Below are positions 16,819 through 24,872 of a stretch of DNA of 36,799 nucleotides, piece after piece. Both the position numbers and the translations under genes were made by a program. The stretch's first letter is position 1. The number at the start of each line of letters is the position of its first letter. The notes beneath the pieces are model-generated. The model ran no database searches. It was given only the letters and a program-made list of their open reading frames with translations, and had not been told where the DNA came from. This stretch comes from Acidimicrobiaceae bacterium (GTDB lineage: Bacteria; Actinomycetota; Acidimicrobiia; Acidimicrobiales; Bog-793), in NCBI GenBank assembly GCA_027306925.1, contig DAHUXW010000019.1, forward strand, positions 1 to 36,799, given 5' to 3'.

Positions 16819-17175
16819 TCATCGTCGCCGGAGCCGGTCGAGCTCGCGGCGGTCACGCTTGGTCGGCCGGCCCGAGGCCGGCGGGCGCGCGAACGGCGGC
16901 GACGCGTCGCGCTCCAGGGGAGGGCTGTGGTCGACGAGACAGGTGGCGGCGACCTGGGCGCCGACGCGCTTGTCGACGAGATCGACGACCTCGAGCTCGC
17001 GCACGCGGCCCGCCATGCGCACCGTCACCCGGTCGCCACGGCGCACCGGGGTCGCCGGCTTCGCCGACGACCGGTTCACCTCGACATGGCCGCCCCGGCA
17101 CGCCTCGGTCGCGGCCGTACGCGTCCGGTGGATGCGCACGGCCCACAGCCACCGGTCGATGCGCGTCTGCTCCAC
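16819..17175 (-). CDS. S4-domain RNA-binding protein (HSP15-like)
   Basis: About 118 residues from GTG 17175. The S4 fold is clear: TRIDRWLWAVRIHRTRTAATEACRGGHVEVN (in parts, about 4-36) followed by PVRRGDRVTVRMAGRVRELEVVDLVDKRVG. The family end is basic (GRPTKRDRRELDRLRRR). E. coli Hsp15 binds stalled 50S subunits with nascent chains, and actinobacterial homologues are of similar size. A longer frame to 17349 adds 58 residues without homology and overlaps the next gene, so the shorter start is preferred even though its ribosome site is poor. Confidence 0.82.
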   Translation of the reverse strand: MEQTRIDRWLWAVRIHRTRTAATEACRGGHVEVNRSSAKPATPVRRGDRVTVRMAGRVRELEVVDLVDKRVGAQVAATCLVDHSPPLERDASPPFARPPASGRPTKRDRRELDRLRRR

Positions 17176-17293
17176 GACGGGATCGTCGCGCAGCCAACCG
17201 TCCGATGCCGTGCCATTTCGCGCCTGCGACGGCGGTCGCGCCCGACCGAGCCGGACACGGACCGCCGGCTTCGTCGGGTCGCAGCAGCTGGGA

Positions 17294-17971
17294 TCAGCCG
17301 CGGTCCCCGGCGGGTGGACCGTCGACGGTGCGGTCCGGGGCCCCGCCACCCGCCGCGTGGTCGCGCACGGACGGCTCGAAGGTCAGCGCCGCGCTGACGC
17401 GCGATATGCCGCGTGCCACCGTCGCTCCGAGGACCTCGATCGCCTCGTCGGTGTGCCCCAGCTCCAGCATCCAGCGCGCCGACGCGACCTCCTGGATCAT
17501 CGAGTCGCTCGCGACGAGCGCGGAGTGCTGTGCCGCGCAGACGTTCTGCAGGTAGTCGCGCTGCTCGACGGCGTCCGACACCGTGCGGTCCACATCCGCC
17601 GGGTGCGCCGGCGGCGCGCCGACGGCGGCGCCGACGGTCGCCATGACGAGCAGCGGCCCGACCCAGCCCGTGAGGTCGACATCACCGCGGCCGTGGACGG
17701 CCGTCAGTACGACGAACGCGGCCGCGCAGAGCGCCGCTACGCCGATGCCGGCGCGCCGTCCGAGCCGGCGCGCGCTCAGCGCGATCGGCACGACGTAGAG
17801 CAGCGCCGCCGCCTCGCCGGCTCCGTCGACGTACCAGCGCAGCACCGTCACCGCGGCGAAAAGCCCGGCCACCAGGGCGATCTCCTGCGCCCTGGGCGAC
17901 CGCCCGCCGTGGCGACGCGCGCTGCCGGACCGACCCGCCAACAGCTCCGACAACTCGTTCGCAACTCCCAC
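17294..17971 (-). CDS. Membrane protein with DHp-like helix, kinase remnant or phosphotransfer-like
   Basis: The 225-residue protein starts at GTG 17971 behind a GGGGGGA site. Four hydrophobic helices occupy about residues 28-120. A helical region follows with MIQEVASARWMLELGHTDEAIEVLGATVARGISRVSAAL (in parts, about 163-201), which resembles the dimerisation helices of NarL-type kinases. The usual H-D/E pair and the ATPase domain are absent. The C-terminal 25 residues are Gly/Asp/Arg-rich. It may be a truncated kinase or a membrane regulator that dimerises with one. I do not recognise a named family. Confidence 0.6.
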   Translation of the reverse strand: MGVANELSELLAGRSGSARRHGGRSPRAQEIALVAGLFAAVTVLRWYVDGAGEAAALLYVVPIALSARRLGRRAGIGVAALCAAAFVVLTAVHGRGDVDLTGWVGPLLVMATVGAAVGAPPAHPADVDRTVSDAVEQRDYLQNVCAAQHSALVASDSMIQEVASARWMLELGHTDEAIEVLGATVARGISRVSAALTFEPSVRDHAAGGGAPDRTVDGPPAGDRG

Positions 17972-18189
17972 GGTCCCCCCTTTCGGCCGCCTCTCGACAC
18001 GCGAGTCTGCACGACCGCCGGGCCGCCGACCATGGGCCTTCGTCCCTAACTGGCGGCCGGAGCGCGAGCATCGCGCCGGGAGTGCCGCGTGTGCGCGTCT
18101 CCGCCGCGTGCACGGGCAACCTGGTCGCGCGGAACCGGCCCCGATCGGTCCGACCGCGCCGAGCGCTCCCGCGACGAGGCGGCGGGCTG

Positions 18190-18365
18190 CGTGGGCACCC
18201 GTCGGCGCGGGGCGCAGCGACGCGCGCGCGAGGCGACGCGGCGGTGGCGGAGGAACACCTCGACCGTCGCGGCCGACAGTCGCAGGTCCACCCGCTCGCC
18301 GACGTCGCAGGGCGGGAACCCTCGAGCTTCTTGAACGGCCGGTCGTTCACCCACGCGACGATCCG
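18190..18365 (-). mobile_element. IS21-family IstA transposase relic
   Basis: Two neighbouring minus-strand frames match consecutive parts of IstA. VNDRPFKKLEGSR (from 18350) corresponds to the family's NARPFQKLEGSR just after the catalytic core. VGERVDLRLSAATVEVFLRH with RRVASRARR corresponds to the C-terminal beta-barrel (V-x-V-RLTATTVEV-x-HRG-x-RVASHAR). In intact proteins about 45 residues separate these pieces, and here they are abutted and out of frame, so there has been a deletion. No IstB or terminal repeats were seen. It is a relic only. Confidence 0.6.
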
Positions 18366-18836
18366 GGCGAGCCCAGGTCGTGGCGCACGAGGATCTCGGG
18401 GCAGCCGCCGACCTCCTCAAGGGCCTGGACGCGAGCGGCCCCCCAATCCAGGAGCTCGTGGGAGCGCACCGCCTCGGTGCAGCGGTCGCAGAACCGGCCG
18501 TCGGAGGGGGCGTCGGGATCGGCCTCCTCGTGCTCGAGGGTCTTCGCGGACTATTCGAGTCACGGTTCCCTGCTCCGCCTGCTTCACGCCTGGGCTGCTC
18601 CTCTCGCCGAGGCGCGAGCTCGACGGCGGCGACTCCCTCGGGTGCGGGGCCAGGTCACGAATGCGGCGGCGGGCTCGCGGGCGACCACCTCGCGTCGGGC
18701 GATGAGCCGCTCGTGCAGGATGTCGATGGCGGCTACGTCGGCCGTCGCCCGGGCGAGGGACTGATCGGCGTCGGCCAGGCGAGGCTTCTCGGCCGTGGCC
18801 ACCGCTCTCGCCGCCTGGGTGAGACCTGACGGGAGC

Positions 18837-18856
18837 TTCGGGCACTATGGCCCTGT
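18837..18856 (+). promoter_or_regulatory. DosR/DevR-box-like palindrome upstream of the stress protein
   Basis: TTCGGGCACTATGGCCCTGT ends 45 bases before the GTG at 18902. The mycobacterial DosR consensus is TTSGGGACTWWAGTCCCSAA with core GGGNCNNNNGNCCC. This site keeps GGG, the central A/T pair, the G and CCC at the right spacing, and differs in the core only at position 5. Tandem stress proteins and a P-type ATPase are known DosR targets in Mycobacterium tuberculosis (Rv1996, ctpF), which supports the idea. No DosR is encoded in the window. Confidence 0.4.
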
Positions 18857-18901
18857 CAGATGACGTGCAGCTCCGCCAGGCTCCTGAGCCGGAGGTGGCT
18901 C

Positions 18902-19828
18902 GTGGCCGAGAGGATTCTGGTCGGCGTCGACGGCTCGGAGGGATCGGTCCGTGCCTTGCGCTGGGCGGCCGCGGAGGCTGCGGTCCGCGAGGCGGTGCTG
19001 GAGCCGGCGACAGTGTGGCAGAGCCCGCACCACTTCGGGGCGGAGCCAGTCGACCCGGTGGCCGAGCAGAAGGTCGCGGCCGGGGCGAAGCAACGGCTGG
19101 CCATGGCCGTCGCCGCGGCGGTCGGTGACGGCCATGGCCTCGATCTCGACTGCTCGGTCCTCCACGGCGATCCAGCCCGGACGCTGTGCGATCGCTCAGC
19201 CGACGCGGCGCTCCTGGTAGTGGGATCGCGTGGCCACGGAGGGTTCGCCGGCCAGATGCTCGGCTCGGTCAGCACCAAGTGCGCGCACCACAGCCGCTGC
19301 CCGGTAGCCGTCGTCCCCGACACCGCGCGCGTCACCGCTTCTCGTCCGGAGCGGCCCGGCCGGATCGTGGTTGGCGTAGACGGTTCGGACGGATCGCGCC
19401 GTGCCCTTCGCTGGGCGGCGGGGGACGCCGAGCTGCGAGGCTGGTCGATCGACGCGGTCACCGTGTGGCACGACCCTTACAACGCCGAGATGGGCTTCGA
19501 GCTTCGAGCCGACTACTTCCGGCGGGACCGCCAGGCCAGCCTGGAGCGAGTCGAAGAGCAGCTCGCCGACGCGGTCGCCGAGGCCGCCGCGGCAGTCCCG
19601 ACCGTCGAGGTCGTCCCGGTCCTCATCGACGATGACGGCGACCCAGCCGAGACGCTGTGCGGTCGCTCGGCAGACTCGGATCTGCTGGTGGTCGGGTCAC
19701 GGGGCCGCGACGGCTTCGCGGGCCTGCTTCTCGGATCAGTGAGCAGCGCATGCGCGCGCCGCAGTCGGTGCCCGATCGTTATCGTCCCCGCCGCCCGCCC
19801 CGACCTCGATGGCCCCACCGACAGCTGA
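18902..19828 (+). CDS. Tandem universal stress protein (two UspA domains)
   Basis: This 308-residue protein has two complete UspA folds. Domain 1 opens with RILVGVDGSEGSVRALRWA and ends with the ATP-binding loop VVGSRGHGGFAGQMLGSVST. Domain 2 opens with RIVVGVDGSDGSRRALRWA and ends with VVGSRGRDGFAGLLLGSVSS. Both keep the G-x2-G-x9-G-S/T motif, so both should bind ATP. Two-domain members of this length are typical of mycobacterial dormancy-linked USPs. GTG at 18902 has a perfect GGAGG (18891-18895) at good spacing; an ATG at 18860 lacks one. The 3' end overlaps the P-type ATPase start by 20 bases, so they are co-translated. Confidence 0.93.
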   Translation: MAERILVGVDGSEGSVRALRWAAAEAAVREAVLEPATVWQSPHHFGAEPVDPVAEQKVAAGAKQRLAMAVAAAVGDGHGLDLDCSVLHGDPARTLCDRSADAALLVVGSRGHGGFAGQMLGSVSTKCAHHSRCPVAVVPDTARVTASRPERPGRIVVGVDGSDGSRRALRWAAGDAELRGWSIDAVTVWHDPYNAEMGFELRADYFRRDRQASLERVEEQLADAVAEAAAAVPTVEVVPVLIDDDGDPAETLCGRSADSDLLVVGSRGRDGFAGLLLGSVSSACARRSRCPIVIVPAARPDLDGPTDS

Positions 19829-22229
19829 CCGTAGCTCCCCGCCCGACGACGGCGTCGCCGAGACGGCCGGGGACAAGCCGGAAGCTTCGGCGGTGCCGGG
19901 CGGGCTCACTGAGGCGGAGGCGGCCGAACGCCTGGCCCGTCTCGGCCCGAACTCGCTCGCCGAGGAACGCCGCCACCTGCTGCGGAGGTCGGCCGCCAAG
20001 CTGTCCGGCCCGGTCCCGTTCCTGCTCGAGGCGGCGGTCGTGCTCGAGTTGGCCGCGGGCAAGGCGACCGAGGCGGCCATCGTCACGGTCCTCGTCGTCT
20101 TCAACGCGGTGCTCAGCTTCGTCCAGGAGGGCCGCGCCGCGAGCGCCCTGTCACTGCTGCGCAGCCGCCTCGCGGTCCGTGCCCGAGTGCGGCGCGACGG
20201 CCACTGGAAGCTGGTCGACGCCACGGCGCTCGTGCCCGGCGACCTCGTCCACGTCCGGGTGGGCGATGTCGTCCCCGCCGACCTCGCCATCGCCGACGGG
20301 TCAGTGGCGGTCGACCAGTCGGTCCTCACCGGCGAGTCCGCCGACATCGAGGTGGCAGCGGGCGGCGCCTGCTACTCCGGGTCGATCGTGCACCGCGGCG
20401 AGGCGACCGGCGAGGTGACGGCGACGGGGTCGCGCACCTACTTCGGCCACACCGCCGAGCTCGTCCGCACGGCGCGAACCGCGAGCCACCTCGAGGAAAC
20501 GATCTTCCGGGTCGTGTGGGCCCTCCTCGCACTCGACGGGGCGCTCGTCGTGGCGATCCTCGCCTACGGCCTCGTCGCTCACCTGCCGGCCAGCGAGCTG
20601 CTGCCGTTCGTGCTCATCCTGGTCGTCGCCACCGTGCCCGTCGCGCTGCCGGCCACCTTCACCCTCGCCACCTCGCTCGGCGCCCTCGAGCTCGCCCACG
20701 CCGGAGTGCTCGTCACCCGCCTCTCCGCCATCGAGGAGGCCGCCGCGATGGACCTGCTCTGCAGCGACAAGACCGGCACGATCACCGAAAACCGCCTCTC
20801 GGTCGTCGCGCTGCGTGCCTTCGACGGGAGGTCCGAGGCCGAGCTGCTGGCGCTGGCGGCCGCAGCCTCCGACGAGGCCACCCAGGACCCGATCGACCTC
20901 GCCGTCCTCGAAGCCGCCGTCGCGGCCGCGGTGCCGAGCCCGGGGCGACGCCTCCGATTCGTCCCGTTCGACCCGGCCACCAAGCGCTCCGAGGCCATCC
21001 TCGAAGTCGACGGCGGGGAGCTGCGAGCGGTGAAGGGCGCGCCTGCGGTCGTGGCCTCGCTCGCGTCGTCAGCAGCGGCGGACGACATCGAGGCCGCGGT
21101 CTCCGGGCTCGCCGCGAGCGGCGCTCGAGTACTGGCGGTGGCGGCCGGGTCCGGGCGCCTCGACCTCGCCGGTCTCGTCGCGCTCGGCGACCCCGTACGC
21201 GCGGACTCTGCGGCCCTGGTCGCGCGCCTCGGCGACCTCGGGATCCGCGTGGTCATGGTCACCGGCGACAGCGCCCCCACTGCCATCGCCGTCGCCCGGC
21301 AGGTCGGGATCGGGGACCGACTCGCCTCGCTCGACGACCTGAGAGCGCGCCGGGGTGGCGAGATCGACTTCGACGTGGCGGCGGGCGTGCTACCCGCCGA
21401 CAAGCTGGCTCTCGTCGAGCGGGGCCAGCGCGCGGGACACGTCGTCGGGATGACGGGCGACGGGGTGAACGACGCGCCCGCCCTCAAGCGGGCCGAGGTC
21501 GGCATCGCCGTGTCGAGCGCCACCGACGTCGCCAAGGGCGCCGCCGGCGTCGTGCTCACCGGCACCGGGCTCGGCGACGTCGTCGCCGCCATCGAGACCG
21601 GCCGGCGGGTCTACCAGCGGATGCTCACCTACACCCTCAACAAGATCGCCAAGACCTTCCAGGTGTCGCTCCTGCTCGGCCTCGGACTACTCGCGACGGG
21701 GAGCTTCGTGACCACCCCGCGCCTCGTGCTCCTGCTGCTGTTCGCCAACGACTTCGTCACGATGTCGATCGCGGCCGACGAGGTCGGCTTCTCGGACCGC
21801 CCCGACCGCTGGCAGGTGCGCGCCCTCGCCCTCGCCGCCCTCGGCGTCGCGATCCCCTGGCTGGCCATCTCCTTCGCCACCTACCTGATCGGTCGCCACG
21901 TGCTCGGCCTCGGGCTCGCCCACACCCAGACGCTCGTCTTCGTGATGCTCGTCGCCACCGGCCAGGCCACCGTCTACCTCGTGCGCGAGCGCCGCCACCT
22001 GTGGGCGTCGCGCCCGAGCACCTGGATGCTCGCCGCCACTGCAGCCGACCTCGTCGCCGTGACCGTCCTTGCCACCCAGGGCGTCCTCATGGCTGCTGTC
22101 CCCCTTGTCGACATCGCCGTCGTCCTCGCCGCAGTCGGCATCGCCACGCTCGCCCTCGACTTCCTCAAAGGCCCCCTGCTCGCCAGCGTGCGCACCGATG
22201 CCAAAATGGGCAGCGGGGCGACGACATGA
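19809..22229 (+). CDS. P3A-type H+-transporting ATPase
   Basis: The 806-residue plasma-membrane-type proton pump couples ATP hydrolysis to H+ export. Visible motifs are the N-terminal cation-ATPase domain (GLTEAEAAERLARLGPNSL, about 32-50), TGES at 174-177, the phosphorylation site DKTGT at D320, the GDGVNDAP hinge from residue 550, and the M5 entry VYQRMLTYTLNKIAKTF. Helix M6 contains FANDFVTMSIAADEV (D648), matching the ND-x3-M-[ST]-I signature with the proton-binding Asp of fungal and plant H+-ATPases; a heavy-metal domain is absent. Starts at ATG 19809 inside the stress-protein gene. The pairing recalls Rv1996-ctpF of M. tuberculosis, although CtpF is a P2-type pump. It is likely involved in pH or membrane-potential maintenance under stress. 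Confidence 0.93.
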   Translation: MAPPTADRSSPPDDGVAETAGDKPEASAVPGGLTEAEAAERLARLGPNSLAEERRHLLRRSAAKLSGPVPFLLEAAVVLELAAGKATEAAIVTVLVVFNAVLSFVQEGRAASALSLLRSRLAVRARVRRDGHWKLVDATALVPGDLVHVRVGDVVPADLAIADGSVAVDQSVLTGESADIEVAAGGACYSGSIVHRGEATGEVTATGSRTYFGHTAELVRTARTASHLEETIFRVVWALLALDGALVVAILAYGLVAHLPASELLPFVLILVVATVPVALPATFTLATSLGALELAHAGVLVTRLSAIEEAAAMDLLCSDKTGTITENRLSVVALRAFDGRSEAELLALAAAASDEATQDPIDLAVLEAAVAAAVPSPGRRLRFVPFDPATKRSEAILEVDGGELRAVKGAPAVVASLASSAAADDIEAAVSGLAASGARVLAVAAGSGRLDLAGLVALGDPVRADSAALVARLGDLGIRVVMVTGDSAPTAIAVARQVGIGDRLASLDDLRARRGGEIDFDVAAGVLPADKLALVERGQRAGHVVGMTGDGVNDAPALKRAEVGIAVSSATDVAKGAAGVVLTGTGLGDVVAAIETGRRVYQRMLTYTLNKIAKTFQVSLLLGLGLLATGSFVTTPRLVLLLLFANDFVTMSIAADEVGFSDRPDRWQVRALALAALGVAIPWLAISFATYLIGRHVLGLGLAHTQTLVFVMLVATGQATVYLVRERRHLWASRPSTWMLAATAADLVAVTVLATQGVLMAAVPLVDIAVVLAAVGIATLALDFLKGPLLASVRTDAKMGSGATT

Positions 22230-23152
22230 CGCCGGCTCCTCGGGCTCGCTCGACCCGCTCGTCATTGCCGACGCGGCGCGCGGCGCCCGCGCACCGGGCC
22301 GACGTCGAGAGGCCCGGTTCCCCCGCAATTGCCCGAATGCCGCTCGGGCTCCGCGACCGACCGGTGTGAACCACCGGGTGCGGAGTCGCCGGGGCGGCCC
22401 GCCGCTCCGTCGGGCGCCGCGGGTGGCATGCGATCCGCAAGCAGGCGGCGCAACTTGTGGACTGTCCTCCAGAGCGTGACCGCGGCGACGACCGGGACGA
22501 GGCACCGGAGCAGGGTCCCGACGCCGATCGGGGGACGGTCCGGGCCGTCACGGCTGCGTCGGGTCGGGCGCCGAGCGCGACGGCCGCCGATCTTGTCTGG
22601 CGGCGCCTTCCCGAGGGTGAAACGTGACAAGGCGAGCGGACGCTTTGCGCCGCCAGCTGGCGCGAGGCCGCGCCAGGTCGCACCCGCACAGCGGGCGTCT
22701 CTTGGGACCAGGATGCGACCGGCACCGCGCCGACATGGACGAGCCGCGGCACTTCTTGCCGCAATGGACGCTCGTAGCATCTCCCGTGCGATCGGCCTTC
22801 CGGGACACGGGGAGCACTGCCCGACGCGTGGGACGTTCGGCTCTTGCGGGAGCCGGTCGAAGACCCGAGCATATGATCGATGGTCATAAATGCGTTCGCG
22901 GGACGGCGGCCGCCGACTGTAGGGCTTCGACGGACGTCGCCCAGCCCGGGCAGCGTGCTACGCCACCAGTCGAGACGTGCTCGCCGCCAACCTGGTCAAC
23001 ACGATGGTCGAGCTGCCGCCGCTTCTGGCCTCGAGCCGGTTGACACGGTGGCTCGGGCACACGTGCTCGTCCGGGCCGCCGCCTTGAGGTCTCGGCCGCC
23101 GCCCCGGCGCGCAAACAGCAGGGACCTTCGGCCCATTTCGGCGGCGGGCGGG
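22230..23152. other. Gene-poor gap between H+-ATPase and TDT transporter
   Basis: About 920 bases without a convincing gene. A minus-strand frame (22262-22780) contains one hydrophobic segment (VGTLLRCLVPVVAAVTLWRTVHKLRRLL shown in parts), but the rest is Arg/Pro-rich and looks like shadow sequence. It could hide a small membrane protein. A plus-strand scrap around 22970-23070 (TSRDVLAANLVNTMVELPPL) looks once coding but has no start or partner. The A/T-rich patch at 22870-22895 and the GGGAC palindrome at 22830 are the only regulatory hints. Confidence 0.45.
22830..22844. promoter_or_regulatory. Second DosR-box-like element
   Basis: GGGACGTTCGGCTCT has the GGGNC-N4-G-N half-site layout of a DosR box with a single core mismatch (T in place of C in the right CCC). 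It lies about 310 bases before the transporter start and about 50 bases before the start of the doubtful minus-strand small frame at 22780. Support comes mainly from the better-placed site at 18837, so confidence is low. Confidence 0.22.
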
Positions 23153-24412
23153 ATGAGCGCCACTCGAGACGCGTTGGACAGAGGAGATACCCGCCCAGGT
23201 ATCGGATCGGAGATGGCACCGATGGGAATCGCCGGACTCCACGTGCACGGCACCGAGGACGCAGCGGCAGCTCCGGCTGCGGGGAGCGACGTCGCCCCGG
23301 TCGCCCGCCTCCGAGGCTTCCATCCAGGGTGGTTCGGGGCGGTGATGGGGACCGCCATCGTCGGGGTGGCCGCCTCGGCGAACCCCGGCGGTGTGGCGGC
23401 CCTCGCCCAGCCGGCCCGGACCCTCGGCCAGGTCATGGCCGTGCTCGCCGCGGTGCTCGCCGTCGTGCTCGGCGCCGGCTACCTCGGACGCTTCGTGTGG
23501 CACGCCGACGCCGCGCTGGCGGACCTGCGCGACCCGGTGGCCGGCGCCCTCTACGGCACCCTGCCCGGCGGCATCCTCGTGCTCGCCGCTGCGGCCGCTG
23601 CGATCGGCCCGACGTGGTTCTCCCCTTCGGCGGTCCGCGACCTCGTCGCCGGCCTCGACTGGATCGGGGTCCCGCTCGCGTTCGTGATGAGCGTCGTATT
23701 CGCCTACCTGCTGTTCGTGCGCTCCGAGCTCGTTCCCGAGACGGTGAACGGCGGCTGGTTCATCCCGCCGGTCGTGAACATCGTCGTCCCGCTCGTTCTC
23801 GTGCCGCTCATCCCGGGCGCCTCGCCCGAGGTCGCCCGGGCGCTGCTGCTCGCCTCCTACGCGTTCTTCGGCATGGGCTTCCTGCTCTACCTACTCGTCG
23901 TGACCATGCTCCACCACCGTCTGGTGCTCCACCCGCTGCCCCACGCCGCGCTCGCCCCGTCGTTGTGGATCGGTCTCGGGCCGATCGGCGTCGGGGCCCT
24001 CGCGCTCGTGAAGATGGCCGGAGCCGGCGCCGCGGCGTTTGGTCCCGTCGAGCCGACCGTGGCGATGGTCTCGAAGCTGGCGGCGACGGCCCTGTGGGGC
24101 TTCGGCATCTGGTGGCTCGCAGCCGCGGTGCTGCTCCTCGTCCACTACCTGCGCTCGGGGCCGCTGCCCTACGGGCTCGGCTGGTGGGGCTTCACCTTCC
24201 CCCTCGGCGCCTACACCGTCGCCACGCTCGCGCTCGCGAAGACCTGGGACCTGCGCGGGCTCGACTGGGCCGGTGCCGGGCTGTTCGTCCTGCTCGGGCT
24301 GTTCTGGCTGCTCGTGGCCGGGCGCACCACCTGGGCGCTTCGCACCGGGGAGGCCTGGCGTGCGGCCGCGCCGTCCGCCGGCTCCGAGGCGGCCTCGTCG
24401 AACGAGCCGTAG
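23153..24412 (+). CDS. TDT-family transporter (TehA/SLAC1-like)
   Basis: From ATG 23153 this is about 419 residues, of which the first 50 are hydrophilic. Ten hydrophobic helices follow. The first is FHPGWFGAVMGTAIVGVAAS, the family's N-terminal signature (P-x-WF-x-x-VMGTG). LPHAALAPSLWIGLGPIGVG with MVSKLAATALWGFGIWWL and YGLGWWGFTFPLGAYT are also conserved. TDT proteins carry tellurite, malate/C4-dicarboxylates, sulfite or anions such as chloride and nitrate; the substrate cannot be assigned here. ATG at 23222 has a GGAG at 9-base spacing and may be the real start. With a proton pump and stress protein upstream, an anion or acid efflux role under energy stress is an inference. Confidence 0.86.
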   Translation: MSATRDALDRGDTRPGIGSEMAPMGIAGLHVHGTEDAAAAPAAGSDVAPVARLRGFHPGWFGAVMGTAIVGVAASANPGGVAALAQPARTLGQVMAVLAAVLAVVLGAGYLGRFVWHADAALADLRDPVAGALYGTLPGGILVLAAAAAAIGPTWFSPSAVRDLVAGLDWIGVPLAFVMSVVFAYLLFVRSELVPETVNGGWFIPPVVNIVVPLVLVPLIPGASPEVARALLLASYAFFGMGFLLYLLVVTMLHHRLVLHPLPHAALAPSLWIGLGPIGVGALALVKMAGAGAAAFGPVEPTVAMVSKLAATALWGFGIWWLAAAVLLLVHYLRSGPLPYGLGWWGFTFPLGAYTVATLALAKTWDLRGLDWAGAGLFVLLGLFWLLVAGRTTWALRTGEAWRAAAPSAGSEAASSNEP

Positions 24413-24414
24413 CC

Positions 24415-24860
24415 GCCAACGCACGCGACACCCTGATTGCCGCCCGACTCCACCGCGACGAGATCGCCGCCGCCGAAGCCGAACCCACGAAGACCGAAGC
24501 CGCGATCGACCGCTACATGCGCGCCTTCGAATCCGGACCGGTCATCGAGGACGTGTTCGGCACCCGCGTTCGCGACCTCGGGAACAAGGTCCGAGTGCAG
24601 TGCTGCGCGCCCACCGCGGCAAATTGGCCAAGGCCGCCGAAGAAGCCGACCTCAACCCGCCGACCGCGGCGCACATCGAAGCCCTCGGACAAGTGCTCGA
24701 AGACGAGATCGAGCGCGGGAGGGTCTCGGTCATGCTCCGTCCTCACTTCCAAGGTATGGAGTCTCCGAGCATCCCAGGCCGGTTCGTCCTCCAGGCCGGG
24801 GAGGCCATTTGCCGGATCACAACCCGCCCCAGCACTTGTCGACCCGTGGATCGAGATTGA
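24415..24860 (+). pseudogene. C-terminal relic of a large serine recombinase
   Basis: Two plus-strand frames continue one another. The first (about 24415-24597) reads RDEIAAAEAEPTKTEAAIDRY then MRAFESGPVIEDVFGTRVRDLGNKV. The second (about 24602-24860) reads LAKAAEEADLNPPTAAHIEALG then QVLEDEIERG and ends PVDRD. Together they match the C-terminal coiled-coil and tail of actinobacterial large serine recombinases (RDEIAAAEAEI-x-KTEAAIDRYL-x-AFE-x-G, then EEADLTPPTAAEIEAL). A frameshift near 24598 and the absence of the catalytic resolvase domain show it is dead. It abuts the transporter stop (24412), so the transporter block may have come with a serine-integrase element. Confidence 0.78.
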
Positions 24861-24872
24861 ATCGCCAGCGTC

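Larger units (their letters stand above)
17972..18901. other. Decayed intergenic stretch left of the stress-response block
   Basis: About 930 bases without an intact gene. It contains an IS21 IstA relic (18190-18365), and further left only shadow frames. On the minus strand, fragments look formerly coding: one frame from about 18802 starts MATAEKPRLADADQSLARAT and continues as an alpha-helical stretch, and another around 18390-18520 reads DGRFCDRCTEAVRSHELLDW. They are in different frames and I could not assign them. The last 65 bases hold the DosR-box-like palindrome and the upstream region of the stress protein. Confidence 0.5.

Noticed and set aside
16619-16856. N-terminal extension of the DUF2269-like membrane protein
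   Set aside because: Overlaps the S4-protein gene and has no conserved-looking sequence; GTG 16619 has a good ribosome site.
18545-18590. GACT-N5-AGTC palindrome as a further DosR-like box
   Set aside because: Lacks the GGG and CCC ends of the core and is not upstream of a gene.
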